This document shows, piece after piece, positions 25,834 to 35,096 of a stretch of DNA of 64,000 nt. Position numbers and translations under genes: made by a program. The DNA lies in the NCBI GenBank assembly GCA_022843165.1, contig JALHOD010000010.1, positions 1-64,000 on the forward strand, in the 5' to 3' direction. The stretch comes from Pseudorhodoplanes sp. GTDB taxonomy: Bacteria; Pseudomonadota; Alphaproteobacteria; Rhizobiales; Xanthobacteraceae. Each line of letters opens with the position of its first letter. Within the stretch, counting starts at the first letter, position 1. The notes below the pieces were generated by a model. The model saw only the letters and a list, made by a program, of their open reading frames with translations, was not told the DNA's origin and did no database searches.

Positions 25834-25865
25834 ATGAACTAAGGTTCATTTTTATAAGAATGAAC
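25834..25865. promoter_or_regulatory. Inverted GTTCAT/ATGAAC half-sites upstream of waaF
   Basis: ATGAAC-TAAG-GTTCAT is followed after ten bases by another ATGAAC, so GTTCATT and AATGAAC also form a seven-base-arm palindrome at 25844-25865. The half-site equals that of the two palindromes before the glycan regulator. The inner edge is 42 bases before the alternative waaF ATG at 25908, the same distance as at the regulator gene. A shared regulator is a hypothesis. Confidence 0.4.
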
Positions 25866-26903
25866 TCTAATTCGAGCTCCAGCCAGAACCTGCCCTGCGG
25901 CCAGCCTATGTCAGCCGACCAAAGTCCGATTCTGATCATCCCGTATATGTGGATCGGCGATTTCGTCCGTTCCCATTCGGTGGTCAGATTGTTGAAGGCA
26001 CGCTGGCCGAGCCGGCCAATCGATTTCCTGACCACGCAGCTCTGCGCCCCCCTGCTCGATTTCATGCCGGGGGTTCGCAAGGGCATCGTCCAGGATCTGC
26101 CGCGCGGGCGGCTGCCACTGGGACAATACTGGAGACTGGCGCAGCGTTTCCGCACCGAGAATTATGGCACCGTTCTGGTCATGCCGCGGACCTGGAAGGC
26201 GGCGCTGACACCCTTCCTTGCAGGCATCCCAGAACGCACCGGTTTTGCCGGAGAAGCCCGCTTTGGACTGATCAACGACCTGCGCTGGGGCGAGCGCAAG
26301 CTGGAACGCATGATTGATTGCTTTGGTGCGCTCGCGCTGCCCAAGGGCGCCGCCCTGCCCCCCGACTGGCCGCTGCCGCATGTCCAGGTATCCGACGCCG
26401 AAGTTGCGGACTGGCACCGCCGCTGGTCGCTGCGGTCCGATGACCGCCCGGCGGTCGCGATGGCGCCAGGCGCGGTCGGCCCCGGCAAGGCCTGGCCGCC
26501 GGAATTCTATGCCGAACTGGCAAGGCGCCTGACAGCGGAGGGAATCGCGGTCTGGGTGCTGGGCGGGCCAAACGAGAAAGCCATCGCCACCGGCATCGTC
26601 CAGGCTGGCGGCGCTCTGGTCCACGATCTGACCGGGAACGACCTGGGCAACGCCATCATAGCACTCAAGGCCGCAACGGCTGCCGTGACCAACGATTCCG
26701 GCCTGATGCATATCGCGGCGGCGATCGGCACCCCGACGGTCGCGATCTTCGGTCCGACCTCGCCGCGGCTCTGGGCGCCGCTGAATCCGCTGGCCGCCGT
26801 GATCGAGCCGGACGGTGCCTATGCCGATGTGAAGCAGCGCAACACCAGCGCAGTGCCGGTGGACCTTGTCTATGCGGCCGTGAAGACCGCACTGAAACCG
26901 TGA
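25860..26903 (+). CDS. waaF: Lipopolysaccharide heptosyltransferase II
   Basis: This GT9 enzyme (347 residues) adds the second L,D-heptose to the inner core. It has [23 protein letters not shown] (WaaF-type N-terminal motif), [34 protein letters not shown] and [35 protein letters not shown] (donor site). The first ATG at 25860 sits within a palindromic repeat and adds a Ser/Asn-rich 16-residue tail. An ATG at 25908 (331 residues, starting MSADQSPIL) is a credible alternative and leaves the palindrome in the promoter. gmhA follows 58 bases later. Confidence 0.92.
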   Translation: MNSNSSSSQNLPCGQPMSADQSPILIIPYMWIGDFVRSHSVVRLLKARWPSRPIDFLTTQLCAPLLDFMPGVRKGIVQDLPRGRLPLGQYWRLAQRFRTENYGTVLVMPRTWKAALTPFLAGIPERTGFAGEARFGLINDLRWGERKLERMIDCFGALALPKGAALPPDWPLPHVQVSDAEVADWHRRWSLRSDDRPAVAMAPGAVGPGKAWPPEFYAELARRLTAEGIAVWVLGGPNEKAIATGIVQAGGALVHDLTGNDLGNAIIALKAATAAVTNDSGLMHIAAAIGTPTVAIFGPTSPRLWAPLNPLAAVIEPDGAYADVKQRNTSAVPVDLVYAAVKTALKP

Positions 26904-26961
26904 AGGCAGATCGCTTGCACCGCACCCATTCGCCCGTTACCAAATATCGGTCAGGACTTTC

Positions 26962-27555
26962 ATGAACGATCCGCTTGCAGACGTCGTGGGTTATTTCCGC
27001 CGCTCGCGCGAGGTGCTGGACCGCGCCGCGGTGGACAATAATTTCCTGTCGTCGATCGTCGCGATCGCAGTCGGCATCGCGCAGTCGCTCGGCAGCGGGG
27101 GAAAGATCCTGCTGGCGGGCAATGGCGGCAGTGCCGCCGACGCCCAGCACATCGCGGCAGAAATGCTGTCACGCTTCAAATTCGACCGCAATCCGCTGCC
27201 CGCCATTGCCCTCACCACCGACACATCGGTGCTGACGGCGATCGGAAACGATTATGGCTTCGACCATATATTCGAGCGCCAGATCCGCGGTCTCGGCCGC
27301 AAGGGCGATGTGTTAGTCGCCATTTCAACCTCCGGCCGCTCACCAAACGTGATTGCCGCGCTGAAGGCGGCCCGCGAGATCGGGCTGATCAACGTCGGGT
27401 TCACCGGGGCGGGCGGCGCCGCAATGAAACCGCTATGCGATGTGATGCTGGCTGTGCCGGCGGAAGAAACCGCCTTGGTCCAGCAGGTGCATATCACCGC
27501 GGCGCACGCGATTTGCGATCTGGTCGAACGCAATCTGTTCAAGGCACCGATCTAG
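26962..27555 (+). CDS. gmhA: Sedoheptulose 7-phosphate isomerase
   Basis: This 197-residue SIS-domain protein starts ADP-heptose synthesis by converting sedoheptulose 7-phosphate to D-glycero-D-manno-heptose 7-phosphate. Motifs are [56 protein letters not shown] and a C-terminal [17 protein letters not shown] carrying the zinc/catalytic histidines. The length is normal for tetrameric GmhA. It is followed by gmhB after ten bases, and the product feeds HldE encoded nearby. Confidence 0.96.
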   Translation: MNDPLADVVGYFRRSREVLDRAAVDNNFLSSIVAIAVGIAQSLGSGGKILLAGNGGSAADAQHIAAEMLSRFKFDRNPLPAIALTTDTSVLTAIGNDYGFDHIFERQIRGLGRKGDVLVAISTSGRSPNVIAALKAAREIGLINVGFTGAGGAAMKPLCDVMLAVPAEETALVQQVHITAAHAICDLVERNLFKAPI

Positions 27556-27565
27556 GGCGGCTCAC

Positions 27566-28090
27566 ATGACGGATGTCCGCAAACCCGCCGCTTTCCTGGA
27601 TCGCGACGGCGTGCTGAACCGCGACGACGGCTATATCGGCACGATCGAACGTTTCCGCTGGATGAAAGGCGCGGCCAGCGCCGTGCGCAAGCTCAACGAC
27701 GCCGGCTATCTGGTGTTTGTGATCTCGAACCAGTCCGGCGTGGCGCGGGGCATGTTCACCGAGCGCGATGTCGACGATCTGCATGTCTGGATGCGAGACC
27801 AACTCGGCAACGAAGGCGCCCGCATCGACGACATTCGCTATTGCCCATTCCATCCCGACGCACCACTGCCGGCCTATCGTATCGATTCCGACTGGCGCAA
27901 ACCGAAGCCCGGCATGCTGCTCGACCTGATGCAGCACTGGCCGGTCGAGACCGGCGGCAGCTTTCTGATCGGCGACAAGGACACCGATCTGCGCGCCGCC
28001 GACGCCGTCGGTATCAGCGGGTTTCTGTTCGAGGGCGGCGACCTGTCTGTCTTTGTCGATCAGTGCTTGTCGGACAGAACGCGACGATAG
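27566..28090 (+). CDS. gmhB: D-glycero-D-manno-heptose 1,7-bisphosphate 7-phosphatase
   Basis: This 174-residue HAD phosphatase removes the 7-phosphate between the two HldE reactions. It has [16 protein letters not shown] (nucleophile Asp), [16 protein letters not shown] and [17 protein letters not shown]. The zinc-binding loop is partly degenerate: YCPFHPD is present but the usual Cys-x-Cys before RKPKPGM reads SDW, as in GmhB forms that lack the full zinc site. The last 31 bases overlap the 3' end of the convergent glycosyltransferase gene. Confidence 0.93.
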   Translation: MTDVRKPAAFLDRDGVLNRDDGYIGTIERFRWMKGAASAVRKLNDAGYLVFVISNQSGVARGMFTERDVDDLHVWMRDQLGNEGARIDDIRYCPFHPDAPLPAYRIDSDWRKPKPGMLLDLMQHWPVETGGSFLIGDKDTDLRAADAVGISGFLFEGGDLSVFVDQCLSDRTRR

Positions 28091-29124
28091 ACATCGACTA
28101 TCTTCGCAGCTTCCGCGTCCACGCCGAATTCTGTCTCAACGCTCTCACGCGCACGTTGGCCCATCGCTACCGCGCTCGCCGGTTCGCGCATCAACGGCTC
28201 AAGCGCCGCGGCCAGCGCATCGGCATCGCCGGCCGGCACCAGCAAGCCGGTCTCGCCATCGCGCACGACCTTCTCGGCGGCTCCTGCGCGCGCGGCTACC
28301 AAGGCGTTGCCTGACGCCAACGCTTCCAGCAGCGTCAGACCGAAGCCTTCATTGCGGGATGTGAAGGCGTAAATGAGGATGCGCTGATACCAGCGCGGCA
28401 CCTCGTCGATCGGCAACTCGCCAAGAAAGATGACGCGATCCGCCAACCCCGCTACCCTGACCTGCTCCTTCAGCTTGCCTTCGAAACCGCGCTGGTCCGA
28501 AGTTACTTCACCGACCACCACGGCGCAAAAATCCGGATATTTCGGCAGCAGCCGGCACATTGCCTCGACAAAGACGTCCGTGCCCTTCTGCGCCCGCACG
28601 CGACCAAAACAGCCAATGGCATGACGGCCCGGCAAGCCCGTCGCCGCAAAAACCGCGTCGCGATCGGACGGCGACGCATAACGCGCGGTGTCGATGCCGT
28701 GCATGATGACGACATGCGGCACCGTCAAATACGAGGCCGACGCATCGCTGGTTGCAATGACCGCGTCCATGCGCCTCAGCAGCATGCGCGTGGTCCATGT
28801 GTGTTGCCGCTGCGCAGCCGAAGTGAAGACCAGCTTCAGCGGCCAGCCCAGCGCCCGCAACAGCACACCTAGCATCATCTCGTTGTTGCGGCGGGCATGC
28901 CAGACCACCGGCTTCGGACGTCGCCACAGCCTCAGCAAGCCGCCGAATGTCAGGCGGTGAAGGCCTTCAGGCGCATCGGACCCGAACCAGATCGCAGGCA
29001 ACAGCCGGGCGATCCGCGGCGCGACCATGCGATTGGTCGCGGTCACGCCGGAATAGCGCCAGTGCAGATTGGGAATTATGACGGCGGGATCGGTCAAGGC
29101 GGGTGTCCGACGGGTGCAAATCAT
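28060..29124 (-). CDS. Glycosyltransferase family 4, LpcC-like LPS core mannosyltransferase
   Basis: This 354-residue GT-B protein begins with [20 protein letters not shown], a pattern of rhizobial LpcC-type core mannosyltransferases. The C-terminal domain has [35 protein letters not shown] and the donor-binding [28 protein letters not shown] (Glu-x7-Glu). It should transfer a mannose-like sugar to Kdo in the inner core; the substrate is inferred from similarity. It is convergent with gmhB (31-base overlap) and divergent from galE. Confidence 0.85.
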   Translation of the reverse strand: MICTRRTPALTDPAVIIPNLHWRYSGVTATNRMVAPRIARLLPAIWFGSDAPEGLHRLTFGGLLRLWRRPKPVVWHARRNNEMMLGVLLRALGWPLKLVFTSAAQRQHTWTTRMLLRRMDAVIATSDASASYLTVPHVVIMHGIDTARYASPSDRDAVFAATGLPGRHAIGCFGRVRAQKGTDVFVEAMCRLLPKYPDFCAVVVGEVTSDQRGFEGKLKEQVRVAGLADRVIFLGELPIDEVPRWYQRILIYAFTSRNEGFGLTLLEALASGNALVAARAGAAEKVVRDGETGLLVPAGDADALAAALEPLMREPASAVAMGQRARESVETEFGVDAEAAKIVDVYRRVLSDKH

Positions 29125-29230
29125 GGCCTTGCCCTGAGGCTCATGGCCTCAGGTGCGATGCAGAGGATTACTCATTTTTTCACCCTCCGTCCCCTACAAT
29201 GATCCCGATTCTGGCAGGAGGCATCGGCTC

Positions 29231-30217
29231 ATGGCCGTTCTTGTGACCGGCGGCGCCGGCTATATCGGCAGCCATATGGTTTACGCGCTCGCGGACGCGG
29301 GCGAAGACGTCGTCGTGCTCGACAACCTGTCGACCGGCTTCCGCTGGGCCTTGCCGAAGAATATCCCGCTCTACGAGGGTGACACCGGCGACGAGAAACT
29401 GGCACTGCAGATCATCGCGCGGCACGATATCAACGCCATCATCCATTTTGCCGCCTCGATCGTGGTCCCGGATTCGGTCGCGGATCCGCTCGGCTATTAT
29501 CGCAACAACACCGCCAATTCCCGCACCCTGATCGAAGCCGCGGTGAAAGGCGGCGTGCACCATTTCATCTTCTCCTCGACGGCCGCGGTCTACGGCAATC
29601 CGGACATCGTGCCGGTTCCGGAGGACGCGCCGACCGTCCCGATGTCGCCCTATGGCTGGTCAAAGCTGATGACCGAAATCATCCTGCGCGACACCGCCCA
29701 CGCGCACCCGTTGCGGTATGGCGTGCTGCGCTATTTCAATGTCGCGGGCGCCGATCCCGCGATGCGGACCGGGCAGTCCACGCCGGCGGCGACGCATCTG
29801 ATCAAGGTCGCGGTGCAGACGGCACTGGGCCTGCGCAAGAAGATGGACGTGTTCGGGACCGATTATCCGACGCCGGACGGCACCTGCATCCGGGATTACA
29901 TCCATGTCAGCGACCTGGTCGCCGCACATTCCGACGCCCTGTCTTATTTGCGGGCGGGCGGCGATTCCGTCACCCTGAACTGCGGTTATGGCCGCGGCTT
30001 CTCGGTGCTGGACGTCATCGATACCGTGAAAAAGGTTTCCGGCGTCGATTTCCGAGTCGACCTCGCTCCGAAACGCGCGGGCGACCCGGCCCGGATTGTA
30101 GCGGCCAGCGACCGGGCCCGGCATCTCCTCAAATGGACCCCGCGTTTTGACGATCTCTCCGTCATTGTTTCCCATGCCCTGCAATGGGAGCAAAAACTGA
30201 GAAAAAACAACGCCTAA
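29231..30217 (+). CDS. galE: UDP-glucose 4-epimerase
   Basis: This 328-residue SDR interconverts UDP-glucose and UDP-galactose for LPS synthesis. It starts MAVLVTGGAGYIGSHMVYAL, with FHFAASI-type strand (IIHFAASIVV), FSSTAAVYGNP (catalytic Ser), SPYGWSKLMTE (Tyr-x3-Lys), LRYFNVAGADP and DGTCIRDYIHVSDL, all GalE-typical. The ATG at 29231 follows a GGCAGGAGGC box; the upstream in-frame ATG at 29153 would add an unrelated tail. An MsbA-like exporter gene follows 155 bases later. Confidence 0.95.
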   Translation: MAVLVTGGAGYIGSHMVYALADAGEDVVVLDNLSTGFRWALPKNIPLYEGDTGDEKLALQIIARHDINAIIHFAASIVVPDSVADPLGYYRNNTANSRTLIEAAVKGGVHHFIFSSTAAVYGNPDIVPVPEDAPTVPMSPYGWSKLMTEIILRDTAHAHPLRYGVLRYFNVAGADPAMRTGQSTPAATHLIKVAVQTALGLRKKMDVFGTDYPTPDGTCIRDYIHVSDLVAAHSDALSYLRAGGDSVTLNCGYGRGFSVLDVIDTVKKVSGVDFRVDLAPKRAGDPARIVAASDRARHLLKWTPRFDDLSVIVSHALQWEQKLRKNNA

Positions 30218-30372
30218 GCTCTTGTTTACAGCCAGGAGGCTTGAATTCTCCACGCCGGACGGGCATGGAACGGGTCTCGACACCCGCGCGCGCCCTTGTC
30301 AGGAAGCTGCGGGGCCATAACAAAAATCGGCCTCTTCGCAGAGCGTCCCCCGAGCGCCAATCAGGAGCGCGC

Positions 30373-32163
30373 ATGCCGCAATCCAAACTGGATCAGCAAA
30401 CGGCCTATGAACTGATCCGCCGGCTTGTGACCGAGTATGGCGCCAAGCACTGGAAGAAATATGCCGTTGCATTCTTCCTGATGGCGATCGCGGCCGGCGG
30501 CACCGCGCTGACCGCCTATCTGATGGGCACCATCGTCAACAAAGCCTATGTCGACCGGAGCTTTTCCGCCATCGTCGTCATCGGCATCATCACAATCGTC
30601 ATTTTTACGACGCGCGGCATCGCCACCTACGGGCAGGCCGTGATCCTGTCGCGCATCGGCAACAGCATCATCGCTGAAAACCAGCGCAAGCTGTTCGACC
30701 GGCTGATGAACCAGAATCTCGGTTTCTTTGCCGAACGCCATTCCTCGGAGTTCCTGCACCGTCTCTCCACCGGCGCCAATGCCGCAACGGGCGTGCTCAA
30801 CATGCTGATCACGGCGGTCGGCCGCGATCTGCTGTCGTTGATCGGCCTCGTCGCGGTGATGGTGATCCAGGATCCCTTCATGTCGCTGTTCGCGTTCGTG
30901 ATCGCGCCGCCGGCCTTGTGGATGGTGCGCAAGCTGGTGAAGCGTATTCGCAATGTCGCCAAAGCGCATTTCACCGGCGGTACGCGCCTGTTCGAAACCC
31001 TGCATGAGACGATCCAGGGCATCCGTATCGTCAAGGCGTTCACGCTCGAGGACCGGCTCCGCAAGCGCTATTACGACAACGTCGCGATCGTCGAGCACGA
31101 ATCCAACAAGATGGCGCGCGTTTCCAATCGCTCCAGCCCACTGATGGAAACTTTGGCCGGCGTATCGATCGCGCTCGGTGTTATCTATGGCGGCTATCGG
31201 ACGATCGAGATGAGCGCGACGCCGGGCGAGTTTTTCTCCTTCATCACGGCATTCCTGCTCGCGTACGAGCCGGCCAAGCGGCTGGCGCGCCTGAATATCG
31301 AATTGAACGCCGGGCTGGTCGGCGTGCGCCAGCTGTTCGACATCATCGACGCTCCATCGACCGAACCGGTGGATGATGACAAACCGAATCTGCGCATCGA
31401 CAAGGCCCAGGTCGAATTCAAGGAAGTCGGTTTCGGCTATCGTGAAGGCCAGCCGGTCTTGCGCGGATTATCGTTCACCGCGGATGCCGGCCAGATGACG
31501 GCACTGGTCGGCCCGTCCGGCGGCGGAAAGTCCACAATTTTGAACCTCATCCTGCGGCTCTATGAAGCGCAATCCGGCATCATCGCCATCGACGGGCAGA
31601 ATATCGCGGATGTCTCGCGACACTCGCTGCGCCGGCAAATCGCCTATGTCGGGCAGGACGTGTTCCTGTTTCACGGGACCATCCGCGACAATATCGGCTT
31701 TGGCAGGGACGATGCGACCGAGGACGAGATCGTCGCCGCGGCGAAAGCCGCCAATGCGCATGACTTCATTCTGTCTTTCCCGAAGGGATACGACACCCAG
31801 GCCGGGGAACAGGGGCTGCAACTCTCCGGCGGTCAGCGGCAACGGATCGCCGTTGCGCGCGCGCTGATCAAGGACGCGAAGCTCATCCTGCTCGACGAGG
31901 CGACCGCCGCGCTCGATTCCGAATCCGAACGCGCCGTGCAAGATGCCATCGCGCATTTGACGCAAGGGCGCACGACCATCGTGATCGCACACCGCCTGCA
32001 CACCGTGGCTCATGCCGACCGCATCTATGTCATCGAGAACGGCGTGGTGGCTGAATCGGGGCGCCACGAAGAGCTGTTGCGCAAGAGCGGGCGCTATGCG
32101 TCGTTTTATCGCCTGCAACTGCAGAACGAGGCGCCGGACCAGGCAGTCGCGGTATCCGCATAA
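30373..32163 (+). CDS. ABC exporter, MsbA-like fused permease and ATPase
   Basis: This 596-residue half-transporter has six membrane segments (residues 25-310), a coupling-helix region with LFETLHETIQGIRIVKAF, and an ATPase with Walker A GPSGGGKST, signature LSGGQRQRIAVARALI, Walker B LILLDEATAALDSESE and IVIAHRL. In this location it may flip lipid A-core (MsbA role) or export another lipid. The ATG at 30373 has an AGGAG eight bases upstream; the longer frame from 30184 overlaps galE and is poorly supported. An FAH-family gene follows. Confidence 0.88.
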   Translation: MPQSKLDQQTAYELIRRLVTEYGAKHWKKYAVAFFLMAIAAGGTALTAYLMGTIVNKAYVDRSFSAIVVIGIITIVIFTTRGIATYGQAVILSRIGNSIIAENQRKLFDRLMNQNLGFFAERHSSEFLHRLSTGANAATGVLNMLITAVGRDLLSLIGLVAVMVIQDPFMSLFAFVIAPPALWMVRKLVKRIRNVAKAHFTGGTRLFETLHETIQGIRIVKAFTLEDRLRKRYYDNVAIVEHESNKMARVSNRSSPLMETLAGVSIALGVIYGGYRTIEMSATPGEFFSFITAFLLAYEPAKRLARLNIELNAGLVGVRQLFDIIDAPSTEPVDDDKPNLRIDKAQVEFKEVGFGYREGQPVLRGLSFTADAGQMTALVGPSGGGKSTILNLILRLYEAQSGIIAIDGQNIADVSRHSLRRQIAYVGQDVFLFHGTIRDNIGFGRDDATEDEIVAAAKAANAHDFILSFPKGYDTQAGEQGLQLSGGQRQRIAVARALIKDAKLILLDEATAALDSESERAVQDAIAHLTQGRTTIVIAHRLHTVAHADRIYVIENGVVAESGRHEELLRKSGRYASFYRLQLQNEAPDQAVAVSA

Positions 32164-32187
32164 TTTTTTGCAAGGGAAGAAGAACCA

Positions 32188-32886
32188 ATGGCTGAATATG
32201 TCATCATTCCGCCCCCGCAGGCCGCGCTCGCGGTTCAGGGGAGCGACAAGCTGTTTCCGGTGCGCCGCATCTGGTGTGTCGGACGCAACTACATTGAACA
32301 TATCCGCGAGATGGGACAGGACGAACGGGCGCCCCCGTTCTTCTTTGCCAAGCCGGCCGACGCCGTGGTTCCGGACGGCAGCGTGGTGCCCTATCCCTCG
32401 CTGACCAAGGACATGCATCACGAAGTCGAACTCGTGGTGGCGCTGAAATCCGGCGGAATCAATATCAAGCCGGAAAAGGCCAATGACTGCATCTGGGGCT
32501 ACGGCGTGGGCATCGACCTCACCCGCCGCGACCTGCAGATCGCCTCGCGCGACGTCAAGCGCCCGTGGGAAGTCGGCAAGGCGTTTGACGCGTCCGCGCC
32601 CTGCGGACCGCTGGCCCCGGCGTCCAAGATCGGTCATCCGACCAAGGGCCGTATCGCGCTGAAAGTGAACGGCACGGTGAAGCAGGAAGGCGACCTCGAA
32701 CAGATGATCTGGAATATTCCGGAAACAATCTGGAAATTGTCGGAAATGGTGGAACTCGCCGCCGGCGACATCATCATGACCGGCACACCGGCCGGAGTCG
32801 GAGCCCTGGTCCCCGGCGACAAGGTCGAATGCGAGGTCGCGGGCGTCGGCTCGCTGAATATCTCGATCGGACCGCGCCGCGGCTGA
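32188..32886 (+). CDS. Fumarylacetoacetate hydrolase family protein (fumarylpyruvate hydrolase-like)
   Basis: This 232-residue protein has the FAH C-terminal domain fold: RRIWCVGRNYIEHIREMG, PPFFFAKPADAVV, HHEVELVVAL (metal-binding Glu-x-Glu), GYGVGIDLTRRDLQ and DIIMTGTPAGVGALVPGDKV. Length and motifs match fumarylpyruvate hydrolases of the gentisate pathway (NagK-like), but other 2-keto-acid hydrolases look the same. It lies 24 bases after the ABC exporter and ends in a terminator. The link to LPS is probably only positional. Confidence 0.87.
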   Translation: MAEYVIIPPPQAALAVQGSDKLFPVRRIWCVGRNYIEHIREMGQDERAPPFFFAKPADAVVPDGSVVPYPSLTKDMHHEVELVVALKSGGINIKPEKANDCIWGYGVGIDLTRRDLQIASRDVKRPWEVGKAFDASAPCGPLAPASKIGHPTKGRIALKVNGTVKQEGDLEQMIWNIPETIWKLSEMVELAAGDIIMTGTPAGVGALVPGDKVECEVAGVGSLNISIGPRRG

Positions 32887-32905
32887 TCCCGGCCGCCAAG
32901 TCGAT

Positions 32906-32938
32906 AGCCGGCCGTGCGCTGCGCGGCCGGCTTTCTTC
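32906..32938 (+). terminator. Intrinsic terminator after FAH gene
   Basis: AGCCGGCCG and CGGCCGGCT form a nine-base-pair GC-rich stem with a nine-base loop. It is followed by TTCTTC on the plus strand, 20 bases after the FAH stop codon. Confidence 0.7.
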
Positions 32939-33062
32939 GCTACACTTTGAGATAAATCGTCTTCAAAACGCAGAGTCGGGCTTCACATATCACAGTTAGC
33001 TTCCGGGCTTGAACACCGCAACAGATCCAGATCGCTGGACCGCGGTGAACCGGAGTAGCGAG

Positions 33063-33224
33063 ATGAATGTGAACTCAATTGGCGTCGTGTCCATCGCGAC
33101 GACAACCGCGACGCCAAGCCAGGCCACCCAACCGGCCGTCGAGGAGCCCAATGAATTGGCAAGCTCCGAGGTACAGGCGCCGCCGCCGCCGGGTCTCGGT
33201 CAGGTCGTCGACAAGACGGTGTAA
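33063..33224 (+). CDS. Small proline/threonine-rich protein, 53 residues
   Basis: A 53-codon frame starts MNVNSIGVVSIATTTATPSQ and ends PPPPGLGQVVDKTV. I do not know its function. The tail resembles small uncharacterised alphaproteobacterial proteins that end in a proline-glycine run followed by a Val/Ile-Asp motif. Support comes from a GGAG box before the ATG and a strong terminator 30 bases after the stop. No membrane segment or cysteine is present and it looks disordered. A start at 33009 (71 residues) is possible but has no ribosome site that I can see. Confidence 0.5.
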   Translation: MNVNSIGVVSIATTTATPSQATQPAVEEPNELASSEVQAPPPPGLGQVVDKTV

Positions 33225-33253
33225 ATGGCGCAAGCTGCGAAGATCTTCGGAAA

Positions 33254-33277
33254 AACGCCACCCGCTTGGGTGGCGTT
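33254..33277. terminator. Bidirectional intrinsic terminator
   Basis: AACGCCACCC and GGGTGGCGTT form a perfect ten-base-pair stem with a four-base loop. It is followed by CTCTTTT on the plus strand and by a T-run on the minus strand, ending both the small plus-strand gene and the convergent GST gene. Confidence 0.88.
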
Positions 33278-33294
33278 CTCTTTTGCGGAATGCA

Positions 33295-33906
33295 TCACGC
33301 GGCCGGCTTGATCAGTCCTTCCGCCTTCATGGCCTCCTGCACTTTCGGGCGTGCTTTGACGCGATCCATGAAGGCCTTCAGATTCGGCCATTGTGCGAGA
33401 TCGATCTTGTGAAAACGGCTCCAGTTGGAGACCACAAACAGGTAGGCGTCCGCCACTGTGAAATTCTCCCCCGTCAGATAGGATTTGCCGGCCAGTTTCT
33501 TGTCGAGCAGGGCGAATTTCCGGATCAGGTCTTCGCGCAAAATCTCCTTGTATTCGGCCGGGGTCTTCGCACTGAACAAGTGTGAAAATTGCTTGTGCAA
33601 TTCCGCGGTGATGAAGTTCAGCCATTCCAGAACGCGGTAGCGGTCGTACCCTTTCGGCATCAGGCTGCTCGTGGGATTCTGGTCCGCGAGATATTGCACG
33701 ATCGCCGGGCCTTCGGTCAGAATCTCCCCGTTGTCGAGCAGCAGAGTCGGCACATAGCCCATGGGATTGATCTTGTAGAAATCCCCGCCGTCCGTGGTGG
33801 TGTGGGTCTTGGTATCGACCCGGATCAGTTCAACCGGCAGGTCCGCCTCCCGGGCCACGATATGCGGCGAGAGAGAACATGCCCCTGGCGAGAAATAGAG
33901 CCTCAT
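33295..33906 (-). CDS. Glutathione S-transferase, beta class
   Basis: This 203-residue protein starts MRLYFSPGACSLSPHIVARE, the bacterial beta-class N-terminal motif with Cys10 contacting glutathione. PMGYVPTLLLDNGEILTEGPAIVQYLAD is the thioredoxin-fold glutathione site, and a helical C-terminal domain (FTVADAYLFVVSNW) follows. Role may be detoxification or aromatic-intermediate isomerisation. I chose the ATG at 33906 with a GGGAG box six bases upstream over the GTG six codons earlier, since family members begin at this Met. Confidence 0.93.
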   Translation of the reverse strand: MRLYFSPGACSLSPHIVAREADLPVELIRVDTKTHTTTDGGDFYKINPMGYVPTLLLDNGEILTEGPAIVQYLADQNPTSSLMPKGYDRYRVLEWLNFITAELHKQFSHLFSAKTPAEYKEILREDLIRKFALLDKKLAGKSYLTGENFTVADAYLFVVSNWSRFHKIDLAQWPNLKAFMDRVKARPKVQEAMKAEGLIKPAA

Positions 33907-34149
33907 ACGGGTCTCCCGATCCACGGCGCCGGGCTGTCCCGGCCATCAGCAAGTGCGTTTAGCGAGGAGCGTACCGGAACACAATGCGTCTGCCGCAATC
34001 CAGCCTCCCGCCGTCCCCAACTGGATCGCAGGAACCAAATCGGGCTAAGCCACTCCGGCGTGGGTAAAAGTCAGGGCCACATTTTATCCGATGCCTGCGG
34101 AACGCCCGGTTCCTTGCAGCGTTGCATTGCAAAGCCTTGAGGTTTTCCG

Positions 34150-34407
34150 ATGAACAGTCCGGCCGCCCGTCACACCATTCGCATTTCCGATCCCGAGCCA
34201 TTCGGAGACGTGACTTTGGTCCCACGGCAGGTGTCGGGATATCCGGAAGCGGATCTGGCCCGTTCGATGGCCGACGCCCTGATAGAAGCCGCCCCGGCGA
34301 GCCATTCGGAGGCGTTGCGAATCCTGCGCGCGGTCTTCCCAAACTCTCCCCTGACCGTTCGCGTTGCGGTGCTCGGCGCGCTGATGCGCGATCACATCCC
34401 GAGATAG
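34150..34407 (+). CDS. Small conserved-looking hypothetical protein, 85 residues
   Basis: This is a predicted soluble protein of 85 residues with PEADLARSMADALIEAAPAS and SEALRILRAVFPNSPLTVRVAVLGALM, two amphipathic helices. The pattern is familiar from short uncharacterised Bradyrhizobium-type proteins, but I cannot assign a function. A GAGG box nine bases before the ATG supports translation. The last 16 bases overlap the end of the convergent livF gene. Confidence 0.55.
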   Translation: MNSPAARHTIRISDPEPFGDVTLVPRQVSGYPEADLARSMADALIEAAPASHSEALRILRAVFPNSPLTVRVAVLGALMRDHIPR

Positions 34408-35096
34408 GCCTTCCGGACCCGATCGTCGGCGAGCAACTCCTCGCCCGACCCCGACAGGGTGATGCGGCCATTTTCCAGCACATACGCACGGCTCGCGAGC
34501 TTCAGCGAAACCGCAACATTCTGCTCGACCAGGACGCAGGTCAGCCCCTGCCGATTCAGGTCGCGGATGGTTTGCAGCACATCCTGGACCACGGCAGGCG
34601 CAAGCCCGAGTGACGGCTCGTCGAACATGACCAGTTCGGGCATGCCCATCAGGCAGCGGCCGATTGCAAGCATCTGCTGCTCGCCGCCGGACAGCGTTCC
34701 GGCTGCCTGGCCTGAGCGCTCCAGCAGCCGGGGAAACATGGCGAAGACCCGGTCGCGATTATTGTCGCGCTGATCACGCGCACGCGGCAGCATTGCGCCC
34801 ATATCGAGATTTTCCAGAACGGTGAGCGTCGGGAAAACCTGACGGCCTTCCGCCACCTGCCCAATGCCGAGATTGCAAACCTTGTGGCTCGGCCAATTCG
34901 CGATATCCGAACCGCGATACAGGACTTTTCCGCGCGCAGACCGGTACATTCCTCCGATCGTGCGGATCAAGGACGTCTTGCCGGCGCCGTTCGCTCCGAT
35001 GATGGCGACAATGGCGCCTTCTGCGACGTCAAGCGACACATCCTCCAGCGCCTGCGCGTCGCCATGGAAGACGTCGAGATTTTCCACGCGGAGCAT
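34392..35096 (-). CDS. livF: Branched-chain-type ABC importer ATPase, LivF
   Basis: This 234-residue ATPase has Walker A GANGAGKTS, the signature TLSGGEQQMLAIGRCLM, Walker B LVMFDEPSLGLAP and VEQNV, the LivF-specific ending. It couples ATP hydrolysis to import through LivH/LivM. Its ATG shares one base with the livG stop, as is usual in livHMGF operons. The substrate is probably not a branched-chain amino acid: the divergent MarR-PaaG pair suggests an aromatic or acyl compound. Confidence 0.92.
   Translation of the reverse strand: MLRVENLDVFHGDAQALEDVSLDVAEGAIVAIIGANGAGKTSLIRTIGGMYRSARGKVLYRGSDIANWPSHKVCNLGIGQVAEGRQVFPTLTVLENLDMGAMLPRARDQRDNNRDRVFAMFPRLLERSGQAAGTLSGGEQQMLAIGRCLMGMPELVMFDEPSLGLAPAVVQDVLQTIRDLNRQGLTCVLVEQNVAVSLKLASRAYVLENGRITLSGSGEELLADDRVRKAYLGM

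Noticed and set aside
30184-30372. 63-residue N-terminal extension of the MsbA-like exporter
   Set aside because: It overlaps the galE end, has no ribosome site, and the ATG at 30373 with AGGAG matches the usual exporter start.
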